From Metasolibacillus fluoroglycofenilyticus (GTDB lineage: Bacteria; Bacillota; Bacilli; Bacillales_A; Planococcaceae), in assembly GCF_003049645.1 (NCBI RefSeq), contig NZ_PYWK01000001.1, forward strand, positions 1,271,487 through 1,335,486: a stretch of DNA of 64,000 bases, in the 5' to 3' direction. The notes under the pieces were generated by a model that saw nothing but the letters and a program-made list of their open reading frames with translations, ran no database searches and was not told the DNA's origin. Positions 44,470-53,718 of this stretch are shown here, piece by piece. Positions within the stretch are counted from its first letter, which is position 1; every line of letters starts with the position of its first letter. Made by a program: the position numbers and the translations under genes.

Positions 44470-44982
44470 TTACACTCGAGGCATTTTCGGGTATTTCGTT
44501 ATTGCCATTAACAGCATTGTCATCGTCACAACAATAAATAATAACATCGAGATAACTGAAGGGATGACGAAGAAGCTTAAAACGATGGATAAAATTACTT
44601 CCCATGTAATGGCAAAGGCGGCTGTGCGCCATACTTGTCGATACTCACCGCGCCGTTTCAACGGCTTTAAAAATAGTTTTCCTGCATAAGCATAAATGCT
44701 AATTTTAGCAAATAAAATAAGCGTGTTCATAACGAATAAAAAAACAATTGAAATTATGTAAACGAGCCACTTTAAATCACTGGCAAACTCCTCTATCTCT
44801 TTATAAGAGAAAATTTGTTCCACCTCGGTATTAAAAAACTTTCCTAGTGAAAAAGCAGTCATTGCTGTAATGAGCAAAAAAACGTATTGAATCACTTTTC
44901 CAATCGGCATAATTCTATAGGCAGCAAGCTTTTTCGGCTCGTACAAGCTTGCAAGAAAAAGCTGTGAATGTTTTAATTTCAT
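44470..44982 (-). CDS. DUF1189 membrane protein (YqgB-like)
   Basis: 170 residues, four membrane segments. The conserved DUF1189 phrase KRRGEYRQVWRTAAFAIT is at about residue 110. It stands where B. subtilis has yqgB, upstream of the DUF456 gene and sodA, though here on the opposite strand. Function unknown; the family is restricted to Firmicutes. Confidence 0.8.
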   Translation of the reverse strand: MKLKHSQLFLASLYEPKKLAAYRIMPIGKVIQYVFLLITAMTAFSLGKFFNTEVEQIFSYKEIEEFASDLKWLVYIISIVFLFVMNTLILFAKISIYAYAGKLFLKPLKRRGEYRQVWRTAAFAITWEVILSIVLSFFVIPSVISMLLFIVVTMTMLLMAITKYPKMPRV

Positions 44983-45076
44983 TTTATACTCTCCTCCAAC
45001 AGTCAGTGTATCATGAAAAGTTTAACAGGAAAATAGAAAGCGCCATCTTGAAACCATTCAATCAATATAGACGTAG

Positions 45077-45297
45077 ATAAAGTGAAACTTCAATCAGTGG
45101 AGATTTTCCTCATCCTCCACTGATTGTTGATAGAGGAACACAAACTAAGATCTTCGCATCCTGCGAAAATGCTTGTGTGACCAACATCGTGTTGGCCTCA
45201 ATCGGGCTTTTACGGGTAGTTGATCTCCTACTATCCTTTGTGTATTTTCACTTAAGTCTTGAAGTGGGCGTCTTACTGCCCGTTAATGCGGGATAAA
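45077..45297 (+). repeat. Family-2 element carrying a family-3 insertion
   Basis: Bounded by ATAAA on both sides. The order is GTGAAACTTCAATCAGTGGA, the hairpin GTGGAG..CTCCAC, GGGCTTTTACGGG, AAGTGGGCGTC and TTAATGCGGGATAAA. Compared with the copy at 976-1093 it has about 60 extra bases (ACAAACTAAG to GTGTTGGCC, about 45139-45200) that contain the family-3 word GTGACCAACATCGTGTTG. It fills 44983-45318. Confidence 0.75.
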
Positions 45298-45318
45298 TAA
45301 TGATAAGGAGTTGAATTC

Positions 45319-45795
45319 ATGGATATAATCGCATGGGTATTAATAATTGCATGTTTCATCATTAGTTTTATTGGGCTTGTTTATCCAATTATTCCATCTG
45401 TTTTATTTATTGCGGCAGGCTTTATTGTTTATGGCGTGTTTTACACATTCTCCTTGCCGTGGTGGTTCTGGGTAATTGAAGTGCTGTTTGTCGCTTTATT
45501 ATTTGCAGCTGATACGATTGCCAATTTAATCGGCGTTAAAAAATTTGGGGGCTCAAAAGCAGGGATGTGGGGAAGCACAATTGGATTGCTTATAGGGCCA
45601 TTTGTAATTCCCTTTGCAGGTATTTTAATCGGTCCATTTTTAGGGGCAGTCATTGGTGAAATAGTTGTTGAGAGAACGACATTGAAGCAGGCAGTTCGTA
45701 CGGGTGTTGGCTCAGTTATAGGTTTTTTAACGTCCGTCGCAGCAAAAGGTACAATTCAAGCAATTATGATTATTATTTTTGTTTTTGCGATTTAG
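45319..45795 (+). CDS. yqgC: DUF456 membrane protein (YqgC-like)
   Basis: 158 residues, almost entirely hydrophobic: about four to five helices with the glycine-rich signature [20 protein letters not shown] and GAVIGE typical of DUF456. AAGGAG precedes ATG. Next to sodA as in B. subtilis. Function unknown. Confidence 0.88.
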   Translation: MDIIAWVLIIACFIISFIGLVYPIIPSVLFIAAGFIVYGVFYTFSLPWWFWVIEVLFVALLFAADTIANLIGVKKFGGSKAGMWGSTIGLLIGPFVIPFAGILIGPFLGAVIGEIVVERTTLKQAVRTGVGSVIGFLTSVAAKGTIQAIMIIIFVFAI

Positions 45796-45908
45796 TTCCG
45801 TCAAAAGACCGAAATATTTGTTCTTAAGTTTTTTTCATTGAAGGACTGTATCAATTTTGATAACCTTATACATGAAGGATGATTTTTCAACTTGAGGAGG
45901 AATTTATA

Positions 45909-46514
45909 ATGGCTTACGAATTACCAAAATTACCTTACGCATATGATGCATTAGAACCACATATTGATGCGCGTACAATGGAAATCCACCATTCAAAGCA
46001 TCATCAAACGTACATTACGAATGTAAACGCTGCATTAGAGGGTACTGAATTTGCAGGTAAAGATGTAAACGAATTAATTGCAAATTTAGATGCACTTCCA
46101 GCTGACAAACAAACGGCTGTACGCAACAACGGTGGTGGACATGCTAACCACACATTATTCTGGGAAGTAATCGCACCAGGCGGTTCAAATACACCAGTTG
46201 GTGAAGTAGCAGCTGCAATTGACGCAAAGTTTGGTTCATTCGATGCGTTCAAGGAAGAGTTTGCAAAAGCAGCTACAACTCGTTTCGGCTCAGGTTGGGC
46301 TTGGTTAATCGTTGATGGAGATGGCGTTGCTGTAACATCTACACCAAACCAAGATTCACCTGTAATGGAAGGCAAAACGCCTATTTTAGGCTTAGACGTT
46401 TGGGAGCATGCATACTACTTAAACTACCAAAACCGCCGCCCAGACTACATCGGTGCATTCTGGAACGTAGTAAACTGGGATGTCGTAGAAGCTAAATTCC
46501 AAGCGGCAAAATAA
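45909..46514 (+). CDS. sodA: Superoxide dismutase (Mn/Fe family)
   Basis: 201 residues. The four metal ligands are visible: His in MEIHHSKHH (about residue 27), His in NHTLFWE (about 82), and Asp and His in [10 protein letters not shown] (about 163-167). GGxxxxA context and QDSPVMEG fit the Mn-type enzymes of Bacilli. ATG 45909 follows GAGGAGGAATT; the longer frame upstream is rejected. Removes superoxide in the cytoplasm. Followed by a terminator. Confidence 0.96.
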   Translation: MAYELPKLPYAYDALEPHIDARTMEIHHSKHHQTYITNVNAALEGTEFAGKDVNELIANLDALPADKQTAVRNNGGGHANHTLFWEVIAPGGSNTPVGEVAAAIDAKFGSFDAFKEEFAKAATTRFGSGWAWLIVDGDGVAVTSTPNQDSPVMEGKTPILGLDVWEHAYYLNYQNRRPDYIGAFWNVVNWDVVEAKFQAAK

Positions 46515-46591
46515 TCGTTATCTTTTCAATACTAAATCCCCCTCTGTAAAAGAGTTGGTACTAGCGTAGGAAGATAAATGGAATTAAAAAT

Positions 46592-46645
46592 CAAAAGAGA
46601 ATCAGAAACATACAATTCGTATGTTTCCCTGATTCTCTTTTATTT
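46592..46645 (+). terminator. Terminator of sodA
   Basis: AAAAGAGAATCAG / CTGATTCTCTTTT with an inner AAACATAC/GTATGTTT stem, giving a long hairpin followed by TATTTT. It is symmetric enough to stop the opposite gene too. Confidence 0.85.
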
Positions 46646-46707
46646 TCCCTAACATATCGGTATGGCAAGGTTTACATGCCTTTAAAACCACAAACAGTAT
46701 GAAAAAA

Positions 46708-47760
46708 TTATAGAGAATGTAATTGCGGGTGTATTTTCTTTAAAATATCTTCGGTATTTGACATGATTTCATGAAATGTTTGCTCTTTGAAGTTAAAATG
46801 CCACTTATAGAGAGAATTGTATATGCCGTATGTATTTTTTGTTTTCTTCCCCGTTTTAATAGGAGAATTTTCGCAAATTGTTGCTATCTTCGTTCTAAAA
46901 TCAGCTAAAGCTTCTCTCTGTATTGGGTTTGTATTATCGACTTTTACTTTTAGTACGAGTTCTTCATAATTGAATTCCCAATAAAGTGAAAGTGGCTTAT
47001 CGTTATAGACAATCGATTTCCAACCGGGCGTCCAATTCATTACAGGGTTATTACTACCACTGTAAATCTCCCATTCCTCAGGCATATTCGACTCCATCTT
47101 GAGTTGATTATAAAGATAATAAAATAGCGAGAACCAGATTCTATATCCATTTTCTAACCAATAATTTGTATCCCAAAGATTATCTGTTGCAAGTAGGAAT
47201 TCACTTACTTTTTCTAATCGTGCTTTTTCTTCAATTAGAGATTCAATCCAATCGAAATATATTGTATTTTGTATTTGCAAATGATTGAAAAAGTGAATAA
47301 TCTCCTTAATTCGGCAAACGGAAAAATTCTTATTTGTTGGTACTGTGCATACTTGTGAAGACCCGAAAAGAAATAACATAAAACATGTGTCCTTATCGCT
47401 ATTAATTGTGCTCACAAAATCTTGGAATGTGCCATCAAGTTGTTTATCATAAGGAATTGAATCGACTTTCATTTCGATAACAATGTATTTCAATTGACCA
47501 GAAAATAAATTCACTTTGATGACCAAATCAATTTTTCTTTTGCGCCCAAAAGAAAATTCAGGTGTGCAAATAATAGATTCGATATCCTGTTTATTAAATG
47601 TTATTGATTTGCCGCAAAATGCAAATAATTTTTTTAAGACAGCGTATTTATTATCGAGTGAAACAGAATTATTTTGGGAATCCATTATCCATTTAATCAC
47701 GCCTGTATGTACTTTTTCTAATTGGTAACCTACTACATTTACAAAGTTGTTTTTATTCAA
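46708..47760 (-). CDS. PD-(D/E)XK nuclease-superfamily protein
   Basis: 350 residues. An N-terminal domain has the arrangement EF-(13 residues)-IDLVIKV...YIVIEMKVDS (about residues 68-100), in which the Asp and the EMK form the PD-(D/E)XK catalytic core (D, ExK). A second domain with many aromatic residues follows (WFSLFYYLYNQ, PVMNWTPGWK). Relatives include restriction-like and phage-defence nucleases, and also uncharacterised PD-D/ExK housekeeping proteins. It sits alone between sodA and a VOC gene, an insertion relative to B. subtilis; no methyltransferase is nearby. Confidence 0.75.
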   Translation of the reverse strand: MNKNNFVNVVGYQLEKVHTGVIKWIMDSQNNSVSLDNKYAVLKKLFAFCGKSITFNKQDIESIICTPEFSFGRKRKIDLVIKVNLFSGQLKYIVIEMKVDSIPYDKQLDGTFQDFVSTINSDKDTCFMLFLFGSSQVCTVPTNKNFSVCRIKEIIHFFNHLQIQNTIYFDWIESLIEEKARLEKVSEFLLATDNLWDTNYWLENGYRIWFSLFYYLYNQLKMESNMPEEWEIYSGSNNPVMNWTPGWKSIVYNDKPLSLYWEFNYEELVLKVKVDNTNPIQREALADFRTKIATICENSPIKTGKKTKNTYGIYNSLYKWHFNFKEQTFHEIMSNTEDILKKIHPQLHSL

Positions 47761-47881
47761 TTTGAAATCACTCCATCTCCAATGCTTCTATCATTATACC
47801 GCTTGTTGTCTCTATAAATGTTTACAATTAATCAATCAACATGTATAGTAAGAAAAAACTGACAGGGAAAGGGGATGGAGT

Positions 47882-48277
47882 ATGGGGAGATTAATTCATT
47901 TTGAAATTCATGTTAGCGAGATGGAAAGAGCAAAATCATTTTATGGGGAAGTGTTTGGCTGGACGTTTCAAGACTGGAGCGATTATGCAGGGATGCCCTA
48001 TTTTGGTGCAGTGACTGGAAGTGAGGAAGAACCCGGCATTAACGGCGCATTAATGCAGCGTCAAGGCGCAGAGCCAGAAGAGAATCAACCAGCAAATGGT
48101 TATATAAGCACAATGGTTGTAGCGGATTATGATGCAACTGAATCCAAAATCTTAGCAAATGGCGGTAAAGTAGCGAAGGCGAAGCATGCGCTTCCGGGTA
48201 TGGCATGGCAAGGATATTACAAGGATACAGAAGGCAATATATTCGGTATTCATCAAACCGATGAAAATGCGAAATAG
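47882..48277 (+). CDS. VOC (glyoxalase/bleomycin-resistance) family protein
   Basis: 131 residues with the two beta-alpha-beta-beta-beta modules of the vicinal oxygen chelate fold: RLIHFEIHVSEMERAKSFYG at the start and YYKDTEGNIFGIHQTDENA at the end. His 5-8 and the C-terminal Glu-Gly-Asn region provide candidate metal ligands. Substrate unknown. ATG follows GGGGATGGAG. A terminator is 10 bp after the stop. Confidence 0.88.
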   Translation: MGRLIHFEIHVSEMERAKSFYGEVFGWTFQDWSDYAGMPYFGAVTGSEEEPGINGALMQRQGAEPEENQPANGYISTMVVADYDATESKILANGGKVAKAKHALPGMAWQGYYKDTEGNIFGIHQTDENAK

Positions 48278-48286
48278 AACTTGATG

Positions 48287-48326
48287 AAGCTGCCTGAAAA
48301 GTTATTACTTTTCAGGCAGCTTCTTT
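48287..48326 (+). terminator. Terminator of the VOC gene
   Basis: AAGCTGCCTGAAAAGT / ACTTTTCAGGCAGCTT with a tight loop, then CTTTG. Strong stem, short T-run. Confidence 0.75.
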
Positions 48327-48473
48327 GTCGTCTAGCTAACATCTAATGCGAAAAGGAATGAGTTGCAACTTTTTCTTATTGTTAGCGTCACAAAATAGCG
48401 GTAATTCTCTTTTTTCTAGCGTATACAGATGGTATACTAAATCTTATGGAGTAAAGGAGGGGAGGCATTTCAG

Positions 48474-50690
48474 ATGCGAAAAGTACAAAAGACAAAAAAT
48501 AATCAAAATCCTAAAGCAAAGCAACGAGCTAATCTTACATTTCGAATGAATGTCCTTTTCTTTTCAATTTTTATTCTGTTCTCAGCACTTATTTTTCGAT
48601 TAGGTTATTTGCAAATTGTTAAGGGCGAGGAATATGTGATGGAACTTGAACGCAAAGAGGAAGTGCGAGTAAATACGAGTGTACCACGTGGACGCATTTA
48701 CGATCGTTACGGTCGAATTTTAGTAGATAATCAGCCAGAAAATGCGATTACATATACAAAAATGCAAACGACAAAGCAAAAAGATATGCTTGAGGTAGCG
48801 ATTGAACTAGCAAAATTAATAGAACAGCCGACAAATCGTGTTACTTACCGTGATAAGCAGGATTTTTGGATTTTACTAAAAAATGAAGATGCGTTAGCCA
48901 AAGTAACAAAGGAAGAAATGGATGCGTATCGTGCTTCTGATGAAACGCTTGATGAGAAGCAGGTGAATGCAGAAATGGATCGCCGTATTCGTGAGCGTAT
49001 CACTGATGAAGAATTAGCACAGCTGACAGATTTTGATTTAGAGGTGCTTGCTATTTATAGAGAAATGGCATCAGGCTACAATTTATCACCGCAAATTATT
49101 AAAAGTGAAGGCGTAACAGACGATGAATTTGCTCGTGTTTCGGAGCGTTTAGCTGATTTACCAGGCGTCAATACAACGACAGATTGGAAGCGTGTTAGGT
49201 TATCGCCGCTTGCACTTTTAGGTCGAACAACTGTACCGAGCAAAGGGATACCCAAAAATAAGCTTGATTTTTATTTAGCTCGTGATTATTCACGCAATGA
49301 TCGCGTTGGTGAAAGTTATTTTGAAGCGCAATATGAGGAAATATTGCAGGGTGAAAAATCCGTCGTTAAAAATATGACGAATAAAAAAGGGCAAGTTGTT
49401 GAAATTCAAACGACATATGCTGGTGAGCCGGGAAAAGACTTAATTACAACGCTTGATATGGAACTACAGGCAGAGGCGGAGCGCATTGTTGAGGAAAAAC
49501 TGCTTGAGTTAAAGTCGCTAGGCTCTTCAAGTCTATTAGACCGTGCATTTTTTGTAATGATGGACCCGAATACGGGAGAGCTTTTATCCGTTGTAGGTAA
49601 AAAAATCGAAAAGGACCCTGAAACAGGTGAAAGCTACATTATTGATTATTCATACGGTGCATTTACAACTGCCTACGAGGCAGGCTCCAGCATAAAGGCT
49701 GCAACTGTATTAACCGGCTATTCAGAAAATGTGTTGAGCTTAAATACGACAATGATAGATGAACCGATTAAGCTATTAAACACAGACCCAAAAAGCTCCA
49801 TTTTTAACCGTGGCAGCCGTATTGCAATGAATGAGCTTAAAGCATTAGAGCGCTCATCGAACTCGTATATGTTTAAAATTGCAATGGCAATTGGTGGAAA
49901 AAGCTATACGTATAATATGGGACTTAACTTGCGTGATGATACATTACAAAGAATGCGCAATGGCTACTCGCAATTCGGTTTAGGTGTGCCAACTGGCATC
50001 GATTTACCGGGAGAATTTGCTGGTTATCAAGGGATAATGGATACGCCGGGTAAAATTTTAGACTTAGCTATCGGACAATTTGATACGTATACACCATTGC
50101 AGTTAGCACAATATATTTCGACAGTTGCCAATGGTGGCTACCGCGTACAGCCTCGTATGTTAAAGGAGATTCGTAAACCTTCTACAGACGGGGAAACATT
50201 AGGCGCACTCGTTCAGGAAGTAGAGCCAACAATTTTAAACCGTATTTCGAATACAGATGCTGAAATCGAGCAAGTGAAAAAAGGTTTGCGACAAGTTTAT
50301 GTTGGTTCCCAAGGGACTGCATATAGATCATTCCATGATGCGCCATATACGGCAGCAGGTAAAACTGGTACGGCAGAGGTAGTATATTATGGACCGCAGC
50401 GTGATAAATTTGGGACGAATACAACGACTTTAACACATGTTGGCTTTGCGCCATACGATAACCCACAAATCGCATATGCGGTTGTCATTCCGTGGGTAAC
50501 GACAGATTTCAGTGTGTATTTAACGCAAAATAATGAAATCGCACGTGAAATCGCAGATTACTACTTTGAACTACAAAAAAAATATGAGCAAAATGGAATA
50601 AAAGAAAGCTCAGCAACACAAAAAATTCTTGCGCCATTTTCTGAAGAGCGTCTTGATGAAGATGAGGAGCAGAAAACAGCAACAGAATAG
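48474..50690 (+). CDS. pbpA: Penicillin-binding protein 2A-type transpeptidase
   Basis: 738 residues, class B high-molecular-weight PBP. One N-terminal membrane segment (about residues 25-46), a dimerisation domain beginning VPRGRIYDRYGRIL, and a transpeptidase domain with SxxK in AGSSIKAAT, SSN in RSSNSYM and KTGTAE. It cross-links side-wall peptidoglycan during elongation (rod shape) together with RodA and MreB. Ribosome site AAAGGAGGGGAGG. Precedes the pst genes, as yqgF does in B. subtilis. Confidence 0.94.
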   Translation: MRKVQKTKNNQNPKAKQRANLTFRMNVLFFSIFILFSALIFRLGYLQIVKGEEYVMELERKEEVRVNTSVPRGRIYDRYGRILVDNQPENAITYTKMQTTKQKDMLEVAIELAKLIEQPTNRVTYRDKQDFWILLKNEDALAKVTKEEMDAYRASDETLDEKQVNAEMDRRIRERITDEELAQLTDFDLEVLAIYREMASGYNLSPQIIKSEGVTDDEFARVSERLADLPGVNTTTDWKRVRLSPLALLGRTTVPSKGIPKNKLDFYLARDYSRNDRVGESYFEAQYEEILQGEKSVVKNMTNKKGQVVEIQTTYAGEPGKDLITTLDMELQAEAERIVEEKLLELKSLGSSSLLDRAFFVMMDPNTGELLSVVGKKIEKDPETGESYIIDYSYGAFTTAYEAGSSIKAATVLTGYSENVLSLNTTMIDEPIKLLNTDPKSSIFNRGSRIAMNELKALERSSNSYMFKIAMAIGGKSYTYNMGLNLRDDTLQRMRNGYSQFGLGVPTGIDLPGEFAGYQGIMDTPGKILDLAIGQFDTYTPLQLAQYISTVANGGYRVQPRMLKEIRKPSTDGETLGALVQEVEPTILNRISNTDAEIEQVKKGLRQVYVGSQGTAYRSFHDAPYTAAGKTGTAEVVYYGPQRDKFGTNTTTLTHVGFAPYDNPQIAYAVVIPWVTTDFSVYLTQNNEIAREIADYYFELQKKYEQNGIKESSATQKILAPFSEERLDEDEEQKTATE

Positions 50691-50856
50691 CGTTATAATA
50701 GCATAAGGGGCTACTCAAAAAAGAAAATCCTTTTTGGGTGGCCCCATAGTTAATTAATCAGTACATAACAGAGTATTTTAAATAGCTATTTTCTATATTA
50801 AACATTGCCGAAAATCGGATATAAACTGCTTAATTAAAAGAAGAAAGGATTTTACT

Positions 50857-51270
50857 ATGCGAAAAATTTTATATCACATTATTGTGTTTTTAGGGGCGAT
50901 AAGCAATGCATTTATGATGGCACGCTTAAATGTAGGACCTGCTATATTAATTGGTACGACAGTTGCTTATGTTGTTGTATTAGAAGGGCTCTTTTTATTT
51001 TTAGAGCCACGTTTAGCTGTTGCTGCACGTAAACGCAATTTAACAACATATCCATTTTTGAAAAATTTAATTGATGCAAAAAAAGCAACTGTTACACTTA
51101 AAACAGGCGAAGTTATTTATAATGCTTCATTTAATGGCTACAGTAACCCGAAAGACGCTAACACAATTAAGCTAGATATTACACAGCCAAAAACTAAAAA
51201 ACAGCCAGAGAAGATAGAAACGCGAGATGTCTTATTAACACATATTAAAGAAGTGAAAAAAGTATTATAG
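50857..51270 (+). CDS. Two-helix membrane protein with cytoplasmic tail, unknown
   Basis: 137 residues: hydrophobic segments at about 4-22 and 27-50, then a soluble basic domain (TVTLKTGEVIYNASFNGYSN, LLTHIKEVKKVL). The tail has a small beta-rich look but no known motif. AGAAAGG precedes ATG. Ends 440 bp before pstS; a terminator hairpin at 51543 probably belongs to it. Confidence 0.65.
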   Translation: MRKILYHIIVFLGAISNAFMMARLNVGPAILIGTTVAYVVVLEGLFLFLEPRLAVAARKRNLTTYPFLKNLIDAKKATVTLKTGEVIYNASFNGYSNPKDANTIKLDITQPKTKKQPEKIETRDVLLTHIKEVKKVL

Positions 51271-51465
51271 GAGGCATTTTAACTTGGTGAAAAAGCTTCT
51301 ATAATAGTAAGGACGTTGTTCTCATCTTTCTTGAGGAAACTTTTACATTAAATAAAAGACAATTATAGACTTCATTTACTAGTGTATATAAATAAAATGA
51401 AATCAGTTCTTTTAGATGATGATTGATTATCTATTTTCAAATAATTATAGAAATCTAACTTCTTT

Positions 51466-51585
51466 CAACGGGTGTTCAGACACCCGCTGAACGCAATTAC
51501 ATTTCAGCGTAATTGACTATAAGGTTGCTATAACAAGCGAAGGGCTCTACTATACAAGATATTTTGTATAGAGGAGTCTTTTTCT
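51466..51585 (+). terminator. Repeat-derived hairpins ending in a terminator
   Basis: 51471-51490 contains GGGTGT/ACACCC and the word CGCTGAACGCAATTAC..CAGCGTAATTG, related to 35112-35245. Then GCTCTACTATACAA / TTGTATAGAGGAGTC with TTTTT at 51543-51585 is a true intrinsic terminator. The rest of 51271-51465 shows nothing supported. Confidence 0.7.
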
Positions 51586-51607
51586 ATTTACAAAACCTCT
51601 ACACTAC

Positions 51608-51661
51608 TTTACACAGCCTTAACATTGTATTTAAATTCACTCAACAAAAAGTCTTTATAGT
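51608..51661 (+). promoter_or_regulatory. PHO box (PhoP-binding repeats) and -10 of the pst promoter
   Basis: Four hexamers, TTTACA, TTAACA, TTTAAA and TCAACA, start at 51608, 51619, 51630 and 51641: an exact 11-bp period with 5-bp spacers, matching the Bacillus PhoP consensus TT(A/C)ACA-N5. TATAGT at 51656-51661 follows 10 bp later and would be the -10. This arrangement is that of a PhoP-activated promoter induced by phosphate starvation. Confidence 0.88.
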
Positions 51662-51710
51662 AATGAATGTAACAACAACTGACTACGAAAGTTATTGGAG
51701 GACTAGACAA

Positions 51711-52700
51711 ATGAGTAAATGGAAGTACGCAGGCAAGGCAGCAGTATTAAGTGCAGCATTATTATTAGCAGCATGTGGCGGAGATGATTCTGAATCAACA
51801 CCAAACACTGATAATGCAGAAAATGTAGAAACTGGTGGAGCACAAAACGCAGAAGCTGGTGACGCACAATTAACAGGAACGGTTGTTGGTGATGGTTCAT
51901 CAACAGTTGCACCGATTACTGAGGCACTTGTTGAGGAGTACGCTGCAGTACAAGGGAAAGTTCAAGTATCTGTAGGGGTTTCTGGTACTGGTGGAGGTTT
52001 TGAAAAATTCATTAATGGAGAGACAGACTTCTCGAATGCTTCTCGTCCGATTAAAGATACAGAAGTAGAGAAATTAGCAGAAGCAGGTATTGAATATACA
52101 GAGCTTGCTGTAGCATATGACGGATTATCTGTTGTTATTCACCCTGAAAACACATGGGCGAAAGACTTAACAGTTGACCAACTAAAGCAATTATGGATTG
52201 AAGACGGTACAACGAAAAAATGGTCTGATATTGACCCATCTTGGCCAGCTGAAGAGGTAGTCTTCTACGCACCAGGAACAGATTCAGGTACTTACGATTA
52301 TTTTGATGAAGTAATTTTAGACGGTGAAGATTTAGTGAAATCAGCTACTTTATCTGAAGATGACAACGTATTAGTACAAGGTGTTATTGCAGATAAAAAT
52401 GCCATCGCATTCTTTGGTTACTCATACTATATTGCGAATGAAGGTAAATTACACGCTGTTTCTGTAAATGGTGTAGAGCCAAACAGCGACACAATTGAAT
52501 CAGGTGAATATTCACCATTATCTCGTCCATTATTTGTTTATGTGAAAAATGAAGCAATGGCAACTAACGAAGCAGCTTATGATTTCTTACGCTTTACATT
52601 AGAAAATGCTGGCGATATGGCTGAAGAAACAGGCTATGTACGCTTACCGGCTGAAGAGTATACAAAAGGCTTAGCTGCTTTAGAAGCATTAAAAAAATAA
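51711..52700 (+). CDS. pstS: Phosphate-binding lipoprotein PstS
   Basis: 329 residues. Lipobox LLAAC gives a lipid-anchored Cys at about residue 22. The phosphate-binding segments [34 protein letters not shown] and [12 protein letters not shown] are all present. ATG 51711 with TTGGAGG is the true start; the longer frame upstream overlaps the PHO box. First gene of pstSCAB-phoU. Confidence 0.96.
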   Translation: MSKWKYAGKAAVLSAALLLAACGGDDSESTPNTDNAENVETGGAQNAEAGDAQLTGTVVGDGSSTVAPITEALVEEYAAVQGKVQVSVGVSGTGGGFEKFINGETDFSNASRPIKDTEVEKLAEAGIEYTELAVAYDGLSVVIHPENTWAKDLTVDQLKQLWIEDGTTKKWSDIDPSWPAEEVVFYAPGTDSGTYDYFDEVILDGEDLVKSATLSEDDNVLVQGVIADKNAIAFFGYSYYIANEGKLHAVSVNGVEPNSDTIESGEYSPLSRPLFVYVKNEAMATNEAAYDFLRFTLENAGDMAEETGYVRLPAEEYTKGLAALEALKK

Positions 52701-52775
52701 TGCATCAAGCAACATTTAAGAATGTGTGCGTAAAGCACACATTCTTTCCTTAAACGGAAAGGAGTTTATCGACAA

Positions 52776-53717
52776 ATGACCGGAAAAGCAAGTGAGCAAT
52801 CCGTACAACAAATGATTGCAAAATCCCGTGAAAGAAAGGGTAAAAAACTAGTAGAAAAAACAATGCCTATATTGCTTTTAGTAGCGGCAGCATTATCTGT
52901 ACTAACGACTTTTGGTATTGTTTTTACACTTATTTTTGAAACGTTTGAGTTTTTTCAGAGAGTATCAATAACTGATTATTTATTCGGTACAGAATGGCTT
53001 CCATTCTCAGGGAAAGAGCCTTTATATGGCATATTACCACTTGTTTTTGGGACATTAAAGGTTACTGGCATCGCTGTATTAGTAGCAGTACCATTTGGTC
53101 TTGGTGCGGCGATTTATTTAAGTGAATATGCATCTGATAAAACGCGCCGTATTATTAAGCCAATTTTAGAAGTACTTGCTGGTGTTCCAACAATTGTCTA
53201 TGGATTCTTTGCATTGACATTTGTCACACCGCTTTTACAGCAATTGATACCATCGCTGAAAATATTCAATGCGCTTAGCCCGGGGATTGTTGTAGGGATT
53301 ATGGTTTTGCCGATGATTGCATCACTGTCAGAGGATGCGATGAGCTCTGTACCGAACTCTATTCGTGAAGGTGCACTTGGACTTGGTGCAACAAAATTTG
53401 AGGTAGCGATTAAGGTAGTCTTACCAGCCGCATTATCGGGGATTATTGCCTCTATCGTTTTAGCGATTTCACGTGCTATCGGTGAAACGATGATTGTATC
53501 GCTGGCAGGTGGGTCAACACCTAAATTTGATTTTGCGGTAACAGATTCAATTCAAACAATGACAGCATATATCGTACAAGTATCAACAGGTGATGCTGGC
53601 TATGGTACAACAATTTATTATTCTATTTATGCAGTAGGCTTCACATTATTTATTTTCACACTGATTATGAACCTGCTTGCACAATATATTTCAAAACGCT
53701 TCAGAGAGGAGTATTAA
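52776..53717 (+). CDS. pstC: Phosphate ABC transporter permease PstC
   Basis: 313 residues, six membrane helices. The EAA-type loop SIREGALGLGATKFEVAIKVVLPAAL, here spread over about residues 205-230, is the contact site for the ATPase. N terminus extends about 30 polar residues before the first helix. GGAAAGGAG before ATG. It pairs with PstA, starting 2 bp after its stop codon. Confidence 0.95.
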   Translation: MTGKASEQSVQQMIAKSRERKGKKLVEKTMPILLLVAAALSVLTTFGIVFTLIFETFEFFQRVSITDYLFGTEWLPFSGKEPLYGILPLVFGTLKVTGIAVLVAVPFGLGAAIYLSEYASDKTRRIIKPILEVLAGVPTIVYGFFALTFVTPLLQQLIPSLKIFNALSPGIVVGIMVLPMIASLSEDAMSSVPNSIREGALGLGATKFEVAIKVVLPAALSGIIASIVLAISRAIGETMIVSLAGGSTPKFDFAVTDSIQTMTAYIVQVSTGDAGYGTTIYYSIYAVGFTLFIFTLIMNLLAQYISKRFREEY

Positions 53718-53718
53718 A

